The notes under the pieces are model-generated. The model was not told the origin of the DNA. It saw only the letters and a list, made by a program, of their open reading frames with translations, and did not search any database. This document shows, one piece after another, positions 23,547 to 32,159 of a stretch of DNA of 64,000 bases. How positions within the stretch are numbered: the first letter of the stretch is position 1; every line of letters starts with the position of its first letter. Made by a program: the position numbers and the translations under genes. The stretch covers positions 6,391,501-6,455,500 of the forward strand of contig NZ_JAPEQG010000001.1 of the NCBI RefSeq assembly GCF_026339735.1, given 5' to 3'. The stretch is from Streptomyces sp. NBC_01669 (lineage in GTDB: Bacteria > Actinomycetota > Actinomycetes > Streptomycetales > Streptomycetaceae).

Positions 23547-24452
23547 TCAGCCCGCCATCGGCAGGCTCTTGCGCGACGGCACCGCGCCCAGTTCGTCCAC
23601 GGCCACCGCCCCCCCGCTGTCCGCGTCGACGTAGCTGACACGGACGACCGGGTCGTCGCCGGTGTCGCGGCCGGCCGTGGCATCGAGTGCGAACACCACC
23701 GCGACCGGACGCGCGTTCTCCCCGTCCCCGTACACACCCGAGTACTGGAGAATGCGCCAGCCGTCGTCCTCCCAGTGGTCCAGCAGCGCGGACCGGACCA
23801 CTGGCGCGGCGGCCTGCCAGGCAAGGGAGTTCTCCAGGAGCTCGACGCTCGCCGCGACCGGCACCTGGTGGTTCCCGGCGGCGGTGCCGAGGAGCGGGTG
23901 CCCGAAGACACGCAGCCTCGTCCGGCGCAGTGGCAGCAGCCACCACCGGTCGAGGTCGGCCGAGAGAGCGACCAGCACCGCCGCCGCCCCGGCCAGGAAG
24001 ACAAGGGCACCGGCAGGCCGCTCGGAGACCGCCGACCACCACGTGTCCTGTGCCGGCGCCACCGCGGCCCCGCCGATGAGCACGACCGCCGCCCGTGCGA
24101 ACGCCCGCCAGGTGATGGGCGTGTCCTCACGTGCCGAGCAGCCGCAGGAGGACTCCGGTGCCATGGTCCGGCCGTAGCCGAGATAGACGAGGAAGCCCGC
24201 CCCGAGGACCGCGGCGGCTGCCCCCGGCACCGGGTTCGCCGGAATCACCAGCAGACCTGCGGCGATCAGGAGTTCACCTGCGCCGGTCGCGCGCAGCACC
24301 GTCGTGGCCCGCTCACTGCTGCGCAGCATCCGGGCCAGCGCCGTCTTCGGCGCCTGCTGCGCGGTGCCCCGGCTGAACACCTTGACCGCTCCGGTCCACC
24401 CGAGCAGGCCCGCGAGGACCAGTGGGGCGAGGCCCGTTGTCAGTGACAGCAT
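23547..24452 (-). CDS. MauE-like redox-associated membrane protein
   Basis: The 301-residue protein has an N-terminal MauE/DoxX-type domain (about 1-180) with four or five membrane helices (LAPLVLAGLLGWTGAVKVFS near the start) and a cysteine pair in ESSCGCSAREDTPI near residue 108. In the methylamine dehydrogenase system, MauE is needed for correct disulfides in the exported small subunit. A C-terminal soluble part (about 190-301) of strand-rich sequence follows, possibly extracytoplasmic, with no family I know. ATG at 24450-24452 follows GAGGAAGAG. It is the last gene of an operon with a Tat-signal protein (31-base gap) and a 16-cysteine protein, which makes a disulfide-maturation role likely (inference). 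Confidence 0.75.
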   Translation of the reverse strand: MLSLTTGLAPLVLAGLLGWTGAVKVFSRGTAQQAPKTALARMLRSSERATTVLRATGAGELLIAAGLLVIPANPVPGAAAAVLGAGFLVYLGYGRTMAPESSCGCSAREDTPITWRAFARAAVVLIGGAAVAPAQDTWWSAVSERPAGALVFLAGAAAVLVALSADLDRWWLLPLRRTRLRVFGHPLLGTAAGNHQVPVAASVELLENSLAWQAAAPVVRSALLDHWEDDGWRILQYSGVYGDGENARPVAVVFALDATAGRDTGDDPVVRVSYVDADSGGAVAVDELGAVPSRKSLPMAG

Positions 24453-24483
24453 CTCTTCCTCTCTCTGTGTCCTCGGTCCCGCA

Positions 24484-25098
24484 TCAGTGCCCGACGGAGA
24501 TGCGGACGACGTCCACGGAGTTGTCGGACGGCCGCCAGGCACCGAGCACCTGGGCGCTCTGCCCGATACGCAGCCGGGACAGGTCGGACGTCAGGGCGCG
24601 GCCCGCGTAGGAGGCGCTGGCGTCCGGGGCGACGTGACCGACCAGTTCGTGCTGCCCGTGGGCGAGGTGCAAGCGGTTCTTCGCGATGCCGCGGATCTGC
24701 GTGTCAAGGTTCACGATGTTCACCCACACCGCGTCGGCGGCCACGGTGCCGTCGGGCATCTTGACGCCGCGTGCGTAGAGCCCGTCGCCGACCTCGATCA
24801 CCTCGGCCGTGGTGGCGCGCACCTTCCACACGCTGGTGACGTTGGTCATCTGCACCCGGGAGTGGCCGCCCTGGGAGCCCGCCACCTCCAGGACGCTGCC
24901 GGTGATGCCTGTGATGCGGCCCTCCACGAAGGTGGACTTGGCTATCGCGGGGTCGAGCGAGGGCTCCGCGGCGAAGGCGGCCTCGGCATCGAGGCCGCCG
25001 AGCGCGGTCGCGCCGACGATGGTCGCGCCGCCGAGGGCGGCAGTGGTGAGGAAGCGCCGACGGCGCATCCCGTCGGCCCGGTCGTGTCGTACGGTCAT
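24484..25098 (-). CDS. Exported Tat-signal protein with OB/DUF5666-like repeats
   Basis: The 204-residue protein has a twin-arginine signal: RRRRFLTTAALGG followed by a hydrophobic stretch and a signal peptidase site after AFAA near residue 43. The mature part has two similar strand-rich units (VEGRITGITGSVLEVAG with DGLYARGVKMPDGTVAADAV, and LVGHVAPDASASYAGRAL with GQSAQVLGAWRPSDNSVDVV). They resemble DUF5666/OB-like small barrels. It has no cysteines in the mature part. ATG at 25096-25098 follows GAGGGGGACGG; the gap to the upstream Cys-rich gene is 11 bases. It may carry its signal-less neighbour across the membrane by hitch-hiking on Tat (hypothesis). Confidence 0.78.
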   Translation of the reverse strand: MTVRHDRADGMRRRRFLTTAALGGATIVGATALGGLDAEAAFAAEPSLDPAIAKSTFVEGRITGITGSVLEVAGSQGGHSRVQMTNVTSVWKVRATTAEVIEVGDGLYARGVKMPDGTVAADAVWVNIVNLDTQIRGIAKNRLHLAHGQHELVGHVAPDASASYAGRALTSDLSRLRIGQSAQVLGAWRPSDNSVDVVRISVGH

Positions 25099-25109
25099 GT
25101 CCGTCCCCC

Positions 25110-25532
25110 TCACTCGTAGATGTAGACCGGCAGCTTGCCGGAGCTGAGGTTGCCGATCGCCGAGAAGGCGGCCGGGGTCAGGTCGAGGACGCGGTTGGTG
25201 CGACAGGTGCCGTTGCAGCACGTCGCCTCTCCGCACCAGTCCTTGGTGCGTGGGCCGCAGTCGGTGATCGTGATGCACACCGTCGCGCCCGAGCACTGGT
25301 GTTTCACTTTCATCACCGCACCGCAGCCGCGTCTGGGGATGTTCTCGCCACAGAGGTCGGGCCGGGTGATGTTCCAGCACGCCTGTGAGGCGTTGGGCCA
25401 CGCGCCGTGGTGTGCGCTGGACTGGCAGTTGCCGCAGGCGCCGCCGCCGGCGCTGGAGCATGGGCCCCAGGCGTTGCCGCAGCAGAACCAGCTGGTTTCA
25501 CCGGCCCACAGGCTGGTGGATCCGCAAGCCAT
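25110..25532 (-). CDS. Cysteine-rich RlpA/expansin-like double-psi beta-barrel protein without signal peptide
   Basis: The 140-residue protein contains 16 cysteines, an even number that would allow eight disulfides. The second half shows the double-psi beta-barrel pattern of RlpA and expansins: IPRRGCGAVMKVKHQ, then VCITITDCGP with the conserved Asp, then RVLDLTPAAFSAIGNLSSGK. The first 60 residues are Gly/Cys/Ser/Trp-rich and resemble a barwin-like or disulfide-knotted module. ATG at 25530-25532 follows GGGGAGG, and no upstream in-frame signal peptide is plausible, yet disulfides and the fold imply an extracellular or cell-wall location. First gene of the operon with the Tat protein and MauE-like protein. 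Bases 25533-25805 upstream hold its promoter region and no gene. Confidence 0.78.
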   Translation of the reverse strand: MACGSTSLWAGETSWFCCGNAWGPCSSAGGGACGNCQSSAHHGAWPNASQACWNITRPDLCGENIPRRGCGAVMKVKHQCSGATVCITITDCGPRTKDWCGEATCCNGTCRTNRVLDLTPAAFSAIGNLSSGKLPVYIYE

Positions 25533-25805
25533 CGTGTTGCCTCCCCTAGGAAATGACAAGTGCATGACAAGATGCGTGTCGACCGAGGACAGGCACAGGT
25601 GAAGCGGGGATGCCCACGCCGCGGCCGGGGATGGTTGTGCGAGCGAAGCAACCCAATGATGCGCGTAGATAAGCAGGTTGCATAGATGGCCTCGTTCCCC
25701 TCCGTTCGCGCGCCGCCGTCCTTCACCGCGCCCCTCACGGCACGGACCCAGGGGACGTGCACAGCTGTGCCGGAGCGCGGCGGTGGCCGCGCGCCGCGCC
25801 GACGC

Positions 25806-27158
25806 TCAACCTCCCGGTTCTGCGCGAGGCCCCAGGTGGCCGGTGAACCACTCTGTGGCCAGGTCCGCCACCTTGGCGAGAGCACCAGGCTCCTCGAACA
25901 GGTGAGTGGCGCCGGGGACCACGGCGAGCCGGCTCTCGCAGCGCAGCTGTGCCCGGGCCTGGCGGTTCAGGTCCAGCACCACCTCGTCCTCGCCTCCGAC
26001 GATGAGCAGCGTGGGTGCGGTCACCGCCGGCAGGCGGGGCCCGGCCAGATCGGGCCTGCCGCCGCGGGAGACGACCGCCACGACCTGGGAGCCCGGCTCC
26101 GCCGCCGCCCACAACGCGGCGGCCGCGCCGGTGCTGGCGCCGAAGTAGCCCACCGCGAGGCCCTGGGCCTCGGGTTGTTCGAGCAGCCAACGAGTCGTGT
26201 CGGTCAGACGGCGGGCCAGCAGGGCGGTGTCGAAGACGTTGGCCCGGTCCAGTTCTTCCTGCGCCGTGAGGAGGTCGAACAGCAGCGTGGCCAGGCCGAC
26301 CTTGTTCAGCGAGGTCGCGACGGAGCGGTTGCGCGGGCTGTGCCGGCTGCTGCCGCTGCCGTGGGCGAACACCACGAGGCCCGTGGCCCCTTCGGGGACG
26401 GCCAGGTGTCCGGCGAGCCGGACCGGTCCGGCGTGCACGACGACTTCCGGATCCGCAACGGGCGGAGTGGCGGATCGTGCCGCATCCTGCGGGGCCGAGC
26501 CCAGCGGATCGCTCCCTGGCAGACGGTCTGCCGCCCGTTCGAGGCAGGCGATGACCTCGGAGTCGGTGGTCTGCGCGAAGTCCTCGTAGAACTGTCCGAT
26601 CCCGAGGAAGCCGACCGGGGTGGACAGGCACACCAGCTCATCGGCGGCGCCCTGCATCCTGGCGGTCCAGCCTTCCGGTGCCACGGGGACGGCGAGCACC
26701 ACCCGGGCCGCTCCGTGGCCGCGCGCGATCAGGCAGGCGGCCCGGGCGGTCGACCCGGTGGCGACGCCGTCGTCGACGACGACCGCCGTCCGGCCCCTGA
26801 CCCCGGTACGCCGCCGGCTGCCCCGGTAGCGCAGGGCACGCCTGTCCAGCTCCGCACGCTCCCGCTCCTCCACAGCGGCCAGTTCCTCCTCGGCCGTTCC
26901 CGTCGCACGCATCACCTCCTCGTTGACGACGCGCACACCGTCCTCACCGATGGCTCCCATGCCCAGCTCCGGCTGGAAGGGCACGCCGAGCTTGCGCACC
27001 ACGATGATGTCCAGAGGCGCTCCGAGGGCCTCGGCGACCTCCGCCGCCACCAGCACGCCACCACGGGGAAGGCCGAGGACGACGATGTCCTCGCCCGCGA
27101 GGTGTGTCAGCCGCCCGGCCAGTCGCCGCCCCGCGTCAGGGCGGTCGGTGAAGTGCAT
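25806..27158 (-). CDS. Phosphoribosyltransferase - dienelactone-hydrolase-like fusion
   Basis: This 450-residue two-domain protein begins with a phosphoribosyltransferase-type domain (1-215), with GLPRGGVLVAAEVAEALG and the PRPP loop VVVDDGVATGSTA. It continues with an alpha/beta hydrolase of the dienelactone hydrolase type (about 240-450), with VVFAHGSGSSRHSPRN, nucleophile Ser in GYFGASTGAAAALW, acid Asp in IVGGEDEVV and His in GATHLFEEPG. This fusion occurs in actinobacteria near stress or dormancy genes. Substrate unknown. ATG at 27156-27158 follows GAGGAGG. Confidence 0.88.
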   Translation of the reverse strand: MHFTDRPDAGRRLAGRLTHLAGEDIVVLGLPRGGVLVAAEVAEALGAPLDIIVVRKLGVPFQPELGMGAIGEDGVRVVNEEVMRATGTAEEELAAVEERERAELDRRALRYRGSRRRTGVRGRTAVVVDDGVATGSTARAACLIARGHGAARVVLAVPVAPEGWTARMQGAADELVCLSTPVGFLGIGQFYEDFAQTTDSEVIACLERAADRLPGSDPLGSAPQDAARSATPPVADPEVVVHAGPVRLAGHLAVPEGATGLVVFAHGSGSSRHSPRNRSVATSLNKVGLATLLFDLLTAQEELDRANVFDTALLARRLTDTTRWLLEQPEAQGLAVGYFGASTGAAAALWAAAEPGSQVVAVVSRGGRPDLAGPRLPAVTAPTLLIVGGEDEVVLDLNRQARAQLRCESRLAVVPGATHLFEEPGALAKVADLATEWFTGHLGPRAEPGG

Positions 27159-27848
27159 GGTCCAGCCTCCTCGATGCGGCAGAACCCGGCCGTGACACCC
27201 CGCACGGACGCCTGCACCCGGTTTCCCGGGGCGGGAAACGTGCCGACCACGGTCGGTCCTCGTGGGCGATGCGGCACGCTCGCGGCTCCTGCGGGCCGTC
27301 GGAGTCACGTTCGGCGGTGCGGGACGCGGCCCGCCCGGGACGCGTTCTTCCGTCGAGCCGGTCTCTTCGGTTCACCACCGACTACGAGCGGTGCGGAAAC
27401 GGTCTGATGTCAGCCGACCACATCGACTGCTCCGGCAGTGCCGGACGGCCGCCCTCACGGCTCCGCCCGCGGCTCCCACGCTCGTGAATGTCGGCCGGAC
27501 TCCTTGCCGACCCTGCCTCACGCCCCACGCTACTCGCGTTCAGCAGAGGCGCGAGCGCCGAACGCTTCACCGCCGGAGCCCACCATGACCGCCGCCCCGG
27601 CGTGCCAGGGAGCCATTTCTCCGCACCTCATGAATACGGACGAACGGATGATGTGGCCGATACCTCGGTGGGGTGCCGGTCGACCGGGCAGGGCGTCGAC
27701 ATCCCGTTCGCGTCGGTCCCGGACCGTCCACGCGTCGAAGGCCTGTGCCGCCCGGTGGACGGCGTCGTCGCTGTCCAGCCGACCCCTTCACCGCGCCTTC
27801 GGACACCCACGTCGACACCGGACCACCGCGGCGCGCGGCATCATCGGC
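27159..27848. other. Long intergenic region without a supported gene
   Basis: Between the leftward fusion gene and the AAA ATPase there are 875 bases. The frames in 27159-27848 give Arg/Pro/Thr-rich translations without domains. It probably carries divergent promoters and possibly gene remnants too decayed to read. Confidence 0.45.
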
Positions 27849-27918
27849 CCGCACACCGCACACCGCACACCGCACACCGCACACCGCACACCGCACACCG
27901 CACACCGCACACCGCACA
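27849..27918. repeat. Ten perfect tandem copies of a heptanucleotide (CGCACAC)
   Basis: The unit CGCACAC is repeated ten times without error over 70 bases, about 115 bases upstream of the AAA ATPase start. A perfect 7-mer array of this length is expected to vary in copy number by slippage. Because 7 is not a multiple of 3, any frame read through it would switch with copy number. Confidence 0.95.
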
Positions 27919-28033
27919 CACCGCATCCGCCACTGACATACGCTGCCCGGTCCCGCTCGTTGAGAGGCGCGGCCGCCACCCCGGAGGTCTACTGGGTCTG
28001 AAGGCTGCCGCCGAACGAGGGGACAACCCACCC

Positions 28034-29509
28034 GTGCGATCCGCCACCGCCACTGCTGCCCGGCCGAAGGAGCTCTTCGACCGTGAGGCCGAATGGGACG
28101 CGCTCGTCGCCTTCGCCCGCGATCCCCGGCCCGGGCCCGCGGTCGCCATCGTCACCGGGCCCCGTCGGCAGGGCAAGAGCTTCCTGCTCCAGCAACTGAC
28201 CTCGGCGACCGGTGGCTTCTACTTCGGGGCCCAGGACGTGGCGGAGGCGGAGTCCCTCCGGCGGCTCGGCGACCAGCTCGCCCGTCACACCGGTGCCGAC
28301 CGCCCGACCCGCTGGAGCTGCTGGGCGGACGCGCTCGACGCCTTCGCGACTCTCGCGAGCGAACACCCGCTGCCCGTCGTCATCGACGGCTTCCCCGAGC
28401 TCGTCCGGCAGAGCCCCGCCCTGCCCTCCGACGTCAGCGGCGTCTGCCGTCGACTGCGCGAGGCGGGCCGGTCCAACCGAGTGAGGCTGCTGCTGTGCGG
28501 CAGTGCCATGCCGATGATGCGCCGACTGCTCGGCACTGCCTCGACCGCGGCAGACCTTCATCTGAAGATCCTTCCCCTGGACTTCCGGCAGGGCGCGCGG
28601 CTCTGGAGCATCGACGATCCGCGCCTCGCCCTCCAGGTCCACGCCGTCGTCGGCGCAAGCACCGCCTTCAGGTACGACCCGGCCGGTGAGGACATCCCGG
28701 TCGGCCCCGACGATTTCGACGCCTGGGTGTGCCGGACCGTCCTCAACCCCCGCCTTCCGCTGTTGTGGAAGGCCGGACACATCATCGAGCAGGAGCCCGA
28801 CGGCTGGGACCGCGGCCTGTGCCACTCCACCCTGGCCGCCATCGCCGACGGCTGCTCGACGCCGGGCGCGATCGCCGACTGGATGGACCGCCCGGCCACC
28901 GAGGTACCCCACATCCTCTCCGTGCTGCGTGACTGCGGCCTCGTCCAGGGCGCACCCGATGCCTTCCGGCCGGGCGTGAACCGCTATCGCATCACCGAGC
29001 CGCTGCTCGCCTTCGACCACGCCGTCATACGCCCCAACCGCATCGCGCTGGGGCAGCAGGGCCCCGCAGAGGTCTGGAAGTCTGCGCGGTCCGTCTTCGA
29101 ATCCGCCGTGGTCCGGCCGCATTTCGCCCAGGTGTGCCGGGACTGGGTGACCAGGTTCGCGTCCCGGGACACCTTCGGCCCCCGACCCGTCACCGCCTCC
29201 GCCGGGTCGCTTTCAGGGATCCGGGGGCACCGGCCGGTCGACGTCGATGTGGTGGTCCGCGGCGAGGTCCACGGCCGTGCCGGGGTCCTGCTCTCGGTCG
29301 GCAGGGCGTGTTGGGACGAGGTGATGGACGTGCGTCACCTGCACGAGCAGCTCCAGATCCTGGCCGAACTCGCCGACCGCGGCGAGGACGTGAGCCGGGC
29401 TCGGCCGGCCTGTTACAGCGCGGTCGGGTTCAGCCCGCACCTGCGCGAGGCCGAGGCGCGAGGCGAGGTGGTCCTGGTGGATCCCGAGCGGCTCTACCAC
29501 GGAGAGTGA
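28034..29509 (+). CDS. AAA-type ATPase (archaeal-ATPase/MNS-like STAND protein)
   Basis: The 491-residue protein has an N-terminal P-loop domain: FDREAEWDALVAFARD precedes Walker A VTGPRRQGKSFLLQQL near residue 44, and LPVVIDGFPELVR is the Walker B-like strand with Asp. LLLCGSAM follows as the sensor strand. A winged-helix segment (LAAIADGCSTPGAIADWMDR, near 275) and a C-terminal nuclease-like region of the DUF234 type (VDVDVVVRGEVHGRAGVLLS near 400) complete the pattern of archaeal-type STAND ATPases. GTG 28034 follows GAGGGG by 12 bases. Role unknown; such proteins are often linked to mobile or defence loci. It stands alone, downstream of the heptamer array. Confidence 0.82.
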   Translation: MRSATATAARPKELFDREAEWDALVAFARDPRPGPAVAIVTGPRRQGKSFLLQQLTSATGGFYFGAQDVAEAESLRRLGDQLARHTGADRPTRWSCWADALDAFATLASEHPLPVVIDGFPELVRQSPALPSDVSGVCRRLREAGRSNRVRLLLCGSAMPMMRRLLGTASTAADLHLKILPLDFRQGARLWSIDDPRLALQVHAVVGASTAFRYDPAGEDIPVGPDDFDAWVCRTVLNPRLPLLWKAGHIIEQEPDGWDRGLCHSTLAAIADGCSTPGAIADWMDRPATEVPHILSVLRDCGLVQGAPDAFRPGVNRYRITEPLLAFDHAVIRPNRIALGQQGPAEVWKSARSVFESAVVRPHFAQVCRDWVTRFASRDTFGPRPVTASAGSLSGIRGHRPVDVDVVVRGEVHGRAGVLLSVGRACWDEVMDVRHLHEQLQILAELADRGEDVSRARPACYSAVGFSPHLREAEARGEVVLVDPERLYHGE

Positions 29510-29717
29510 GAGGCCGCGTCCGGCTTCCCGCCGTGCTCTGACGGGATGTCGCCACCGGCGGTCGGTCGGCACGACCGAAGGCGCCGTTCACGGGCTCGCC
29601 GCCCCGTGACAGTCGATGACTGTGCTCGCGCGGTCTGCGTCGAGCAGCCGCTTGTCGTGGGCCCGCCCGGACCGGGGCCTCCGGGGGAACAGCCCACCTC
29701 TCCCGCTCCGCGCCGAC

Positions 29718-31145
29718 TCATCCCTTGACGACGCCCAGTGGCACCAGGCGGACGATCAGCCGGGCGAGTCCGGCGCCCTCGGTGACGGCGGCGACCGTGT
29801 CGACGTCCTTGTACGCCTCCGGCGTCTCCTCGGCGAGACCACGCCACGAGGAGGGGCGCACGGCGATGCCCCGGGCCTCCAGCTCGCCGCGGAGCCGCTC
29901 CCCGCGGACCATGCGCAGCGCGTGGTGGCGGCTCCAGACCCGGCCGGCGCCGTGACAGGCGGAGTGGAAGGCGTCGTTGCCGGGCAGGCCGACCATCACG
30001 TACGAGGCGGTGCCCATCGTCCCGGGGACCAGTACCGGCTGGCCCGCCCGGACGAGGTCCTCGGGCAGGCCCGGGTCGCCCGGCGGCAGCGCCCGCGTGG
30101 CGCCCTTGCGGTGGACGCACAGTGAACGTGCCACACCGTCCACTTCGTGGGTCTCGAGTTTCGCGGTGTTGTGCGAGATGTCATAGACCAGCTCAAGACC
30201 GACGTCCGCAGCGGTCGCGAAGGCATGGCGGGTGGCTTCGGACAGCAGCTGGCGGTTGGCCCGGCCGTAGTTGGCGGCCGCCGCCATCGCCCCCAGATAG
30301 GCGCGGCCCCGCGGCGAGTCGACCGGCGTGCAGGCCAGCTGCCGATCCGGGACCTGGATGCGGTACCGGTGCAGTTCCTGGTCCATCACGCGAACGTGGT
30401 CGGTGCACACCTGGTGGCCCAGGCCGCGCGAGCCGCAGTGGATCATGACGCACACCTGGCCCACCCGTAGCCCGAAGGCCGCTGCGGTGGCCTGGTCGTA
30501 GACCTGGTCGACCGCCTGGACCTCCAGGAAGTGGTTGCCCGAGCCGAGGCTTCCCACCTGGTGGAGGCCCCGCTCGACGGCGCGCCTGCTCACCTGCCCC
30601 GGGGCCGCTCCGTCCAGGACGCCGTAGTCCTCGCAGCGCGCGAGGTCGCGTGGCACACCGTGGCCGCGCTCGACCGCGTAGCGAGCGCCGCCGACCAGCA
30701 GGTCGTCCATCTCCCCGGCCCCCGACAGCTTCCACAGGCCGCCGCGCCCCATGCCGCGCGGGATGGTGCGGTCGAGGATGTCCATCAGCCGCCGCATCCG
30801 GTCGTGGTCGAGCGCCTCGCGGTCGATGCCGGCGGCCAGCAGCCGTACGCCGCAGGAGATGTCGAACCCGACGCCGCCGGGCGAGATGACCCCGCCGTGG
30901 GAGATGTCGGTGGCGGCCACCCCGCCGATCGGGAAGCCGTAGCCCCAGTGGACGTCGGGCATGGCGAAGGAGGCGCGGACGATGCCGGGCAGCGTCGCCA
31001 CGTTCGCCACCTGCTCCAGCGCCTTGTCCCCCGCCGCCTGCGGCAGCAGCGCCCGCGAGGCGAACACCACCCCGGGTACGCGCATCGGCTCCCGCTGCTC
31101 GATCCGGAAGCGGTACTGGTTCTCCTCCACCAGTGCGATCTCCAC
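29718..31145 (-). CDS. rtcB: RtcB-type RNA ligase
   Basis: This 475-residue GTP-dependent ligase joins RNA 2',3'-cyclic phosphate or 3'-phosphate ends to 5'-OH ends. Metal and guanylate motifs are present: MPDVHWGYGFPIGG, SPGGVGFDISCGVRLL with the metal Cys, GSLGSGNHFLEV, IHCGSRGLGHQVC and CHGAGRVWSRHHA with the guanylylated His. Length is standard. GTG at 31143-31145 is chosen because GGAGGTGAGA precedes it. It is the last gene of the archease-CapA-RtcB operon, 5 bases after the CapA gene. The archease partner supports activity as a multiple-turnover ligase. Confidence 0.95.
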   Translation of the reverse strand: MEIALVEENQYRFRIEQREPMRVPGVVFASRALLPQAAGDKALEQVANVATLPGIVRASFAMPDVHWGYGFPIGGVAATDISHGGVISPGGVGFDISCGVRLLAAGIDREALDHDRMRRLMDILDRTIPRGMGRGGLWKLSGAGEMDDLLVGGARYAVERGHGVPRDLARCEDYGVLDGAAPGQVSRRAVERGLHQVGSLGSGNHFLEVQAVDQVYDQATAAAFGLRVGQVCVMIHCGSRGLGHQVCTDHVRVMDQELHRYRIQVPDRQLACTPVDSPRGRAYLGAMAAAANYGRANRQLLSEATRHAFATAADVGLELVYDISHNTAKLETHEVDGVARSLCVHRKGATRALPPGDPGLPEDLVRAGQPVLVPGTMGTASYVMVGLPGNDAFHSACHGAGRVWSRHHALRMVRGERLRGELEARGIAVRPSSWRGLAEETPEAYKDVDTVAAVTEGAGLARLIVRLVPLGVVKG

Positions 31146-31150
31146 GTCTC

Positions 31151-32134
31151 TCACCTCCAGTCGACCGTCAGCCGTCCGGTCCGATCGGCGACGGCGGTGC
31201 CGAACTCGGCGCAGGCGGTGGTCAGCCGCTCGCGGATCCACTCCCGGTCCTCGCCGATCGCCAGGCGGGTGTGGCAGTAGTCCAGGGCCAGCGGCACCGC
31301 CTCCACCTGCGCGGGAACCATGTGTGCGGCATCCGGGCCGTCCAGGGTCACCAGGAAGAGGAGCCCCAGGTCGTTGCGCAGGACCGGGTCGACGGCGTAG
31401 TCGTCGACGAAGTCACCCAGGTCGTAGAGGATCCGGTCGGCGATCCCGTGGAAGACATGGGCGGAGTGCCCGGCGACCAGCGTCGCTCCCGCCGCCAGCA
31501 GCTCCGGGGCCGCGGCCGAGACACGGCGCGGCGGCCGGGAGGTCATGTTGGGACCCCAGTGCGGAGTCACCAGCACGACGTCCGCTGCCGCAGCGGCCCG
31601 GGCCACCGACTTCGTCAGCCAGCCGGGCACCCCCGCATGGAGATCGGCCCAGGCGACACCGGGGCTGTCCTCCCCGGCCGCATAGTCCTCCGGGTGGTCC
31701 GTGACGCCGACCACCGCCAGCCGCACTCCGCCCGCCTCCAGCACCGCGAACTCCCGGGCCGCGCCTGCGTTCGCCCCGGCGCCGACCGCGTGGACGCCCA
31801 CCCCGGCCAGCAGCGTGCAGGTGTCCGCCATGGCGTCGAACCCGTAGTCCAGAGCATGGTTGTTGGCGAGCGTCACACAGTTCACCCCCAGTTCGGCCAG
31901 CACCTTCGCGGCGGCCGGGGGAGCACGGAAGAAGAATGCCTTCCACGGGTCGGGCCAGCGGTGCCCGCGGTCGGAGACACAGCACTCCAGGTTGAGCACG
32001 AACAGGTCCGCCTCCGCGATCGCCTCTCTGACCCCTGCGGAGACGAGCGTCTTCGGCTCCGGCGAGCGGCGCAGCTCCTCGGCGACGCTGCGCCCGAGCA
32101 TGGTGTCGCCGGCCAGTGCCACCGTGAGCGCCAT
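31151..32134 (-). CDS. CapA-family metallophosphoesterase-like protein
   Basis: The 327-residue protein belongs to the CapA/PgsA family (PGA_cap), built on a calcineurin-like metallophosphatase fold. Metal-site motifs: GDTMLGRSV at the start, VLNLECCVSD, TLANNHALDYG, VVGVTDHPED, VTPHWGPNM and GHSAHVFHG. Unlike the capsule-associated CapA it has no membrane anchor or signal, so it is probably cytoplasmic. Its position between archease (25-base gap) and RtcB (5-base gap) suggests a role in RNA end processing, for example trimming phosphates before or after ligation; this is inference. ATG at 32134 follows GGGAAAGGGACGG. Confidence 0.88.
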   Translation of the reverse strand: MALTVALAGDTMLGRSVAEELRRSPEPKTLVSAGVREAIAEADLFVLNLECCVSDRGHRWPDPWKAFFFRAPPAAAKVLAELGVNCVTLANNHALDYGFDAMADTCTLLAGVGVHAVGAGANAGAAREFAVLEAGGVRLAVVGVTDHPEDYAAGEDSPGVAWADLHAGVPGWLTKSVARAAAAADVVLVTPHWGPNMTSRPPRRVSAAAPELLAAGATLVAGHSAHVFHGIADRILYDLGDFVDDYAVDPVLRNDLGLLFLVTLDGPDAAHMVPAQVEAVPLALDYCHTRLAIGEDREWIRERLTTACAEFGTAVADRTGRLTVDWR

Positions 32135-32159
32135 GATTCCGTCCCTTTCCCGCCCCGGC

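Noticed and set aside
27849..27918. Possible CRISPR array
   Set aside because: The repeat is only 7 bases with no spacers and no cas genes nearby; it is a simple tandem repeat.
27488..28033. N-terminal extension of the AAA ATPase upstream of GTG 28034
   Set aside because: It would read through the heptamer array as HTAHRTP repeats and has no domain; a ribosome site fits GTG 28034.
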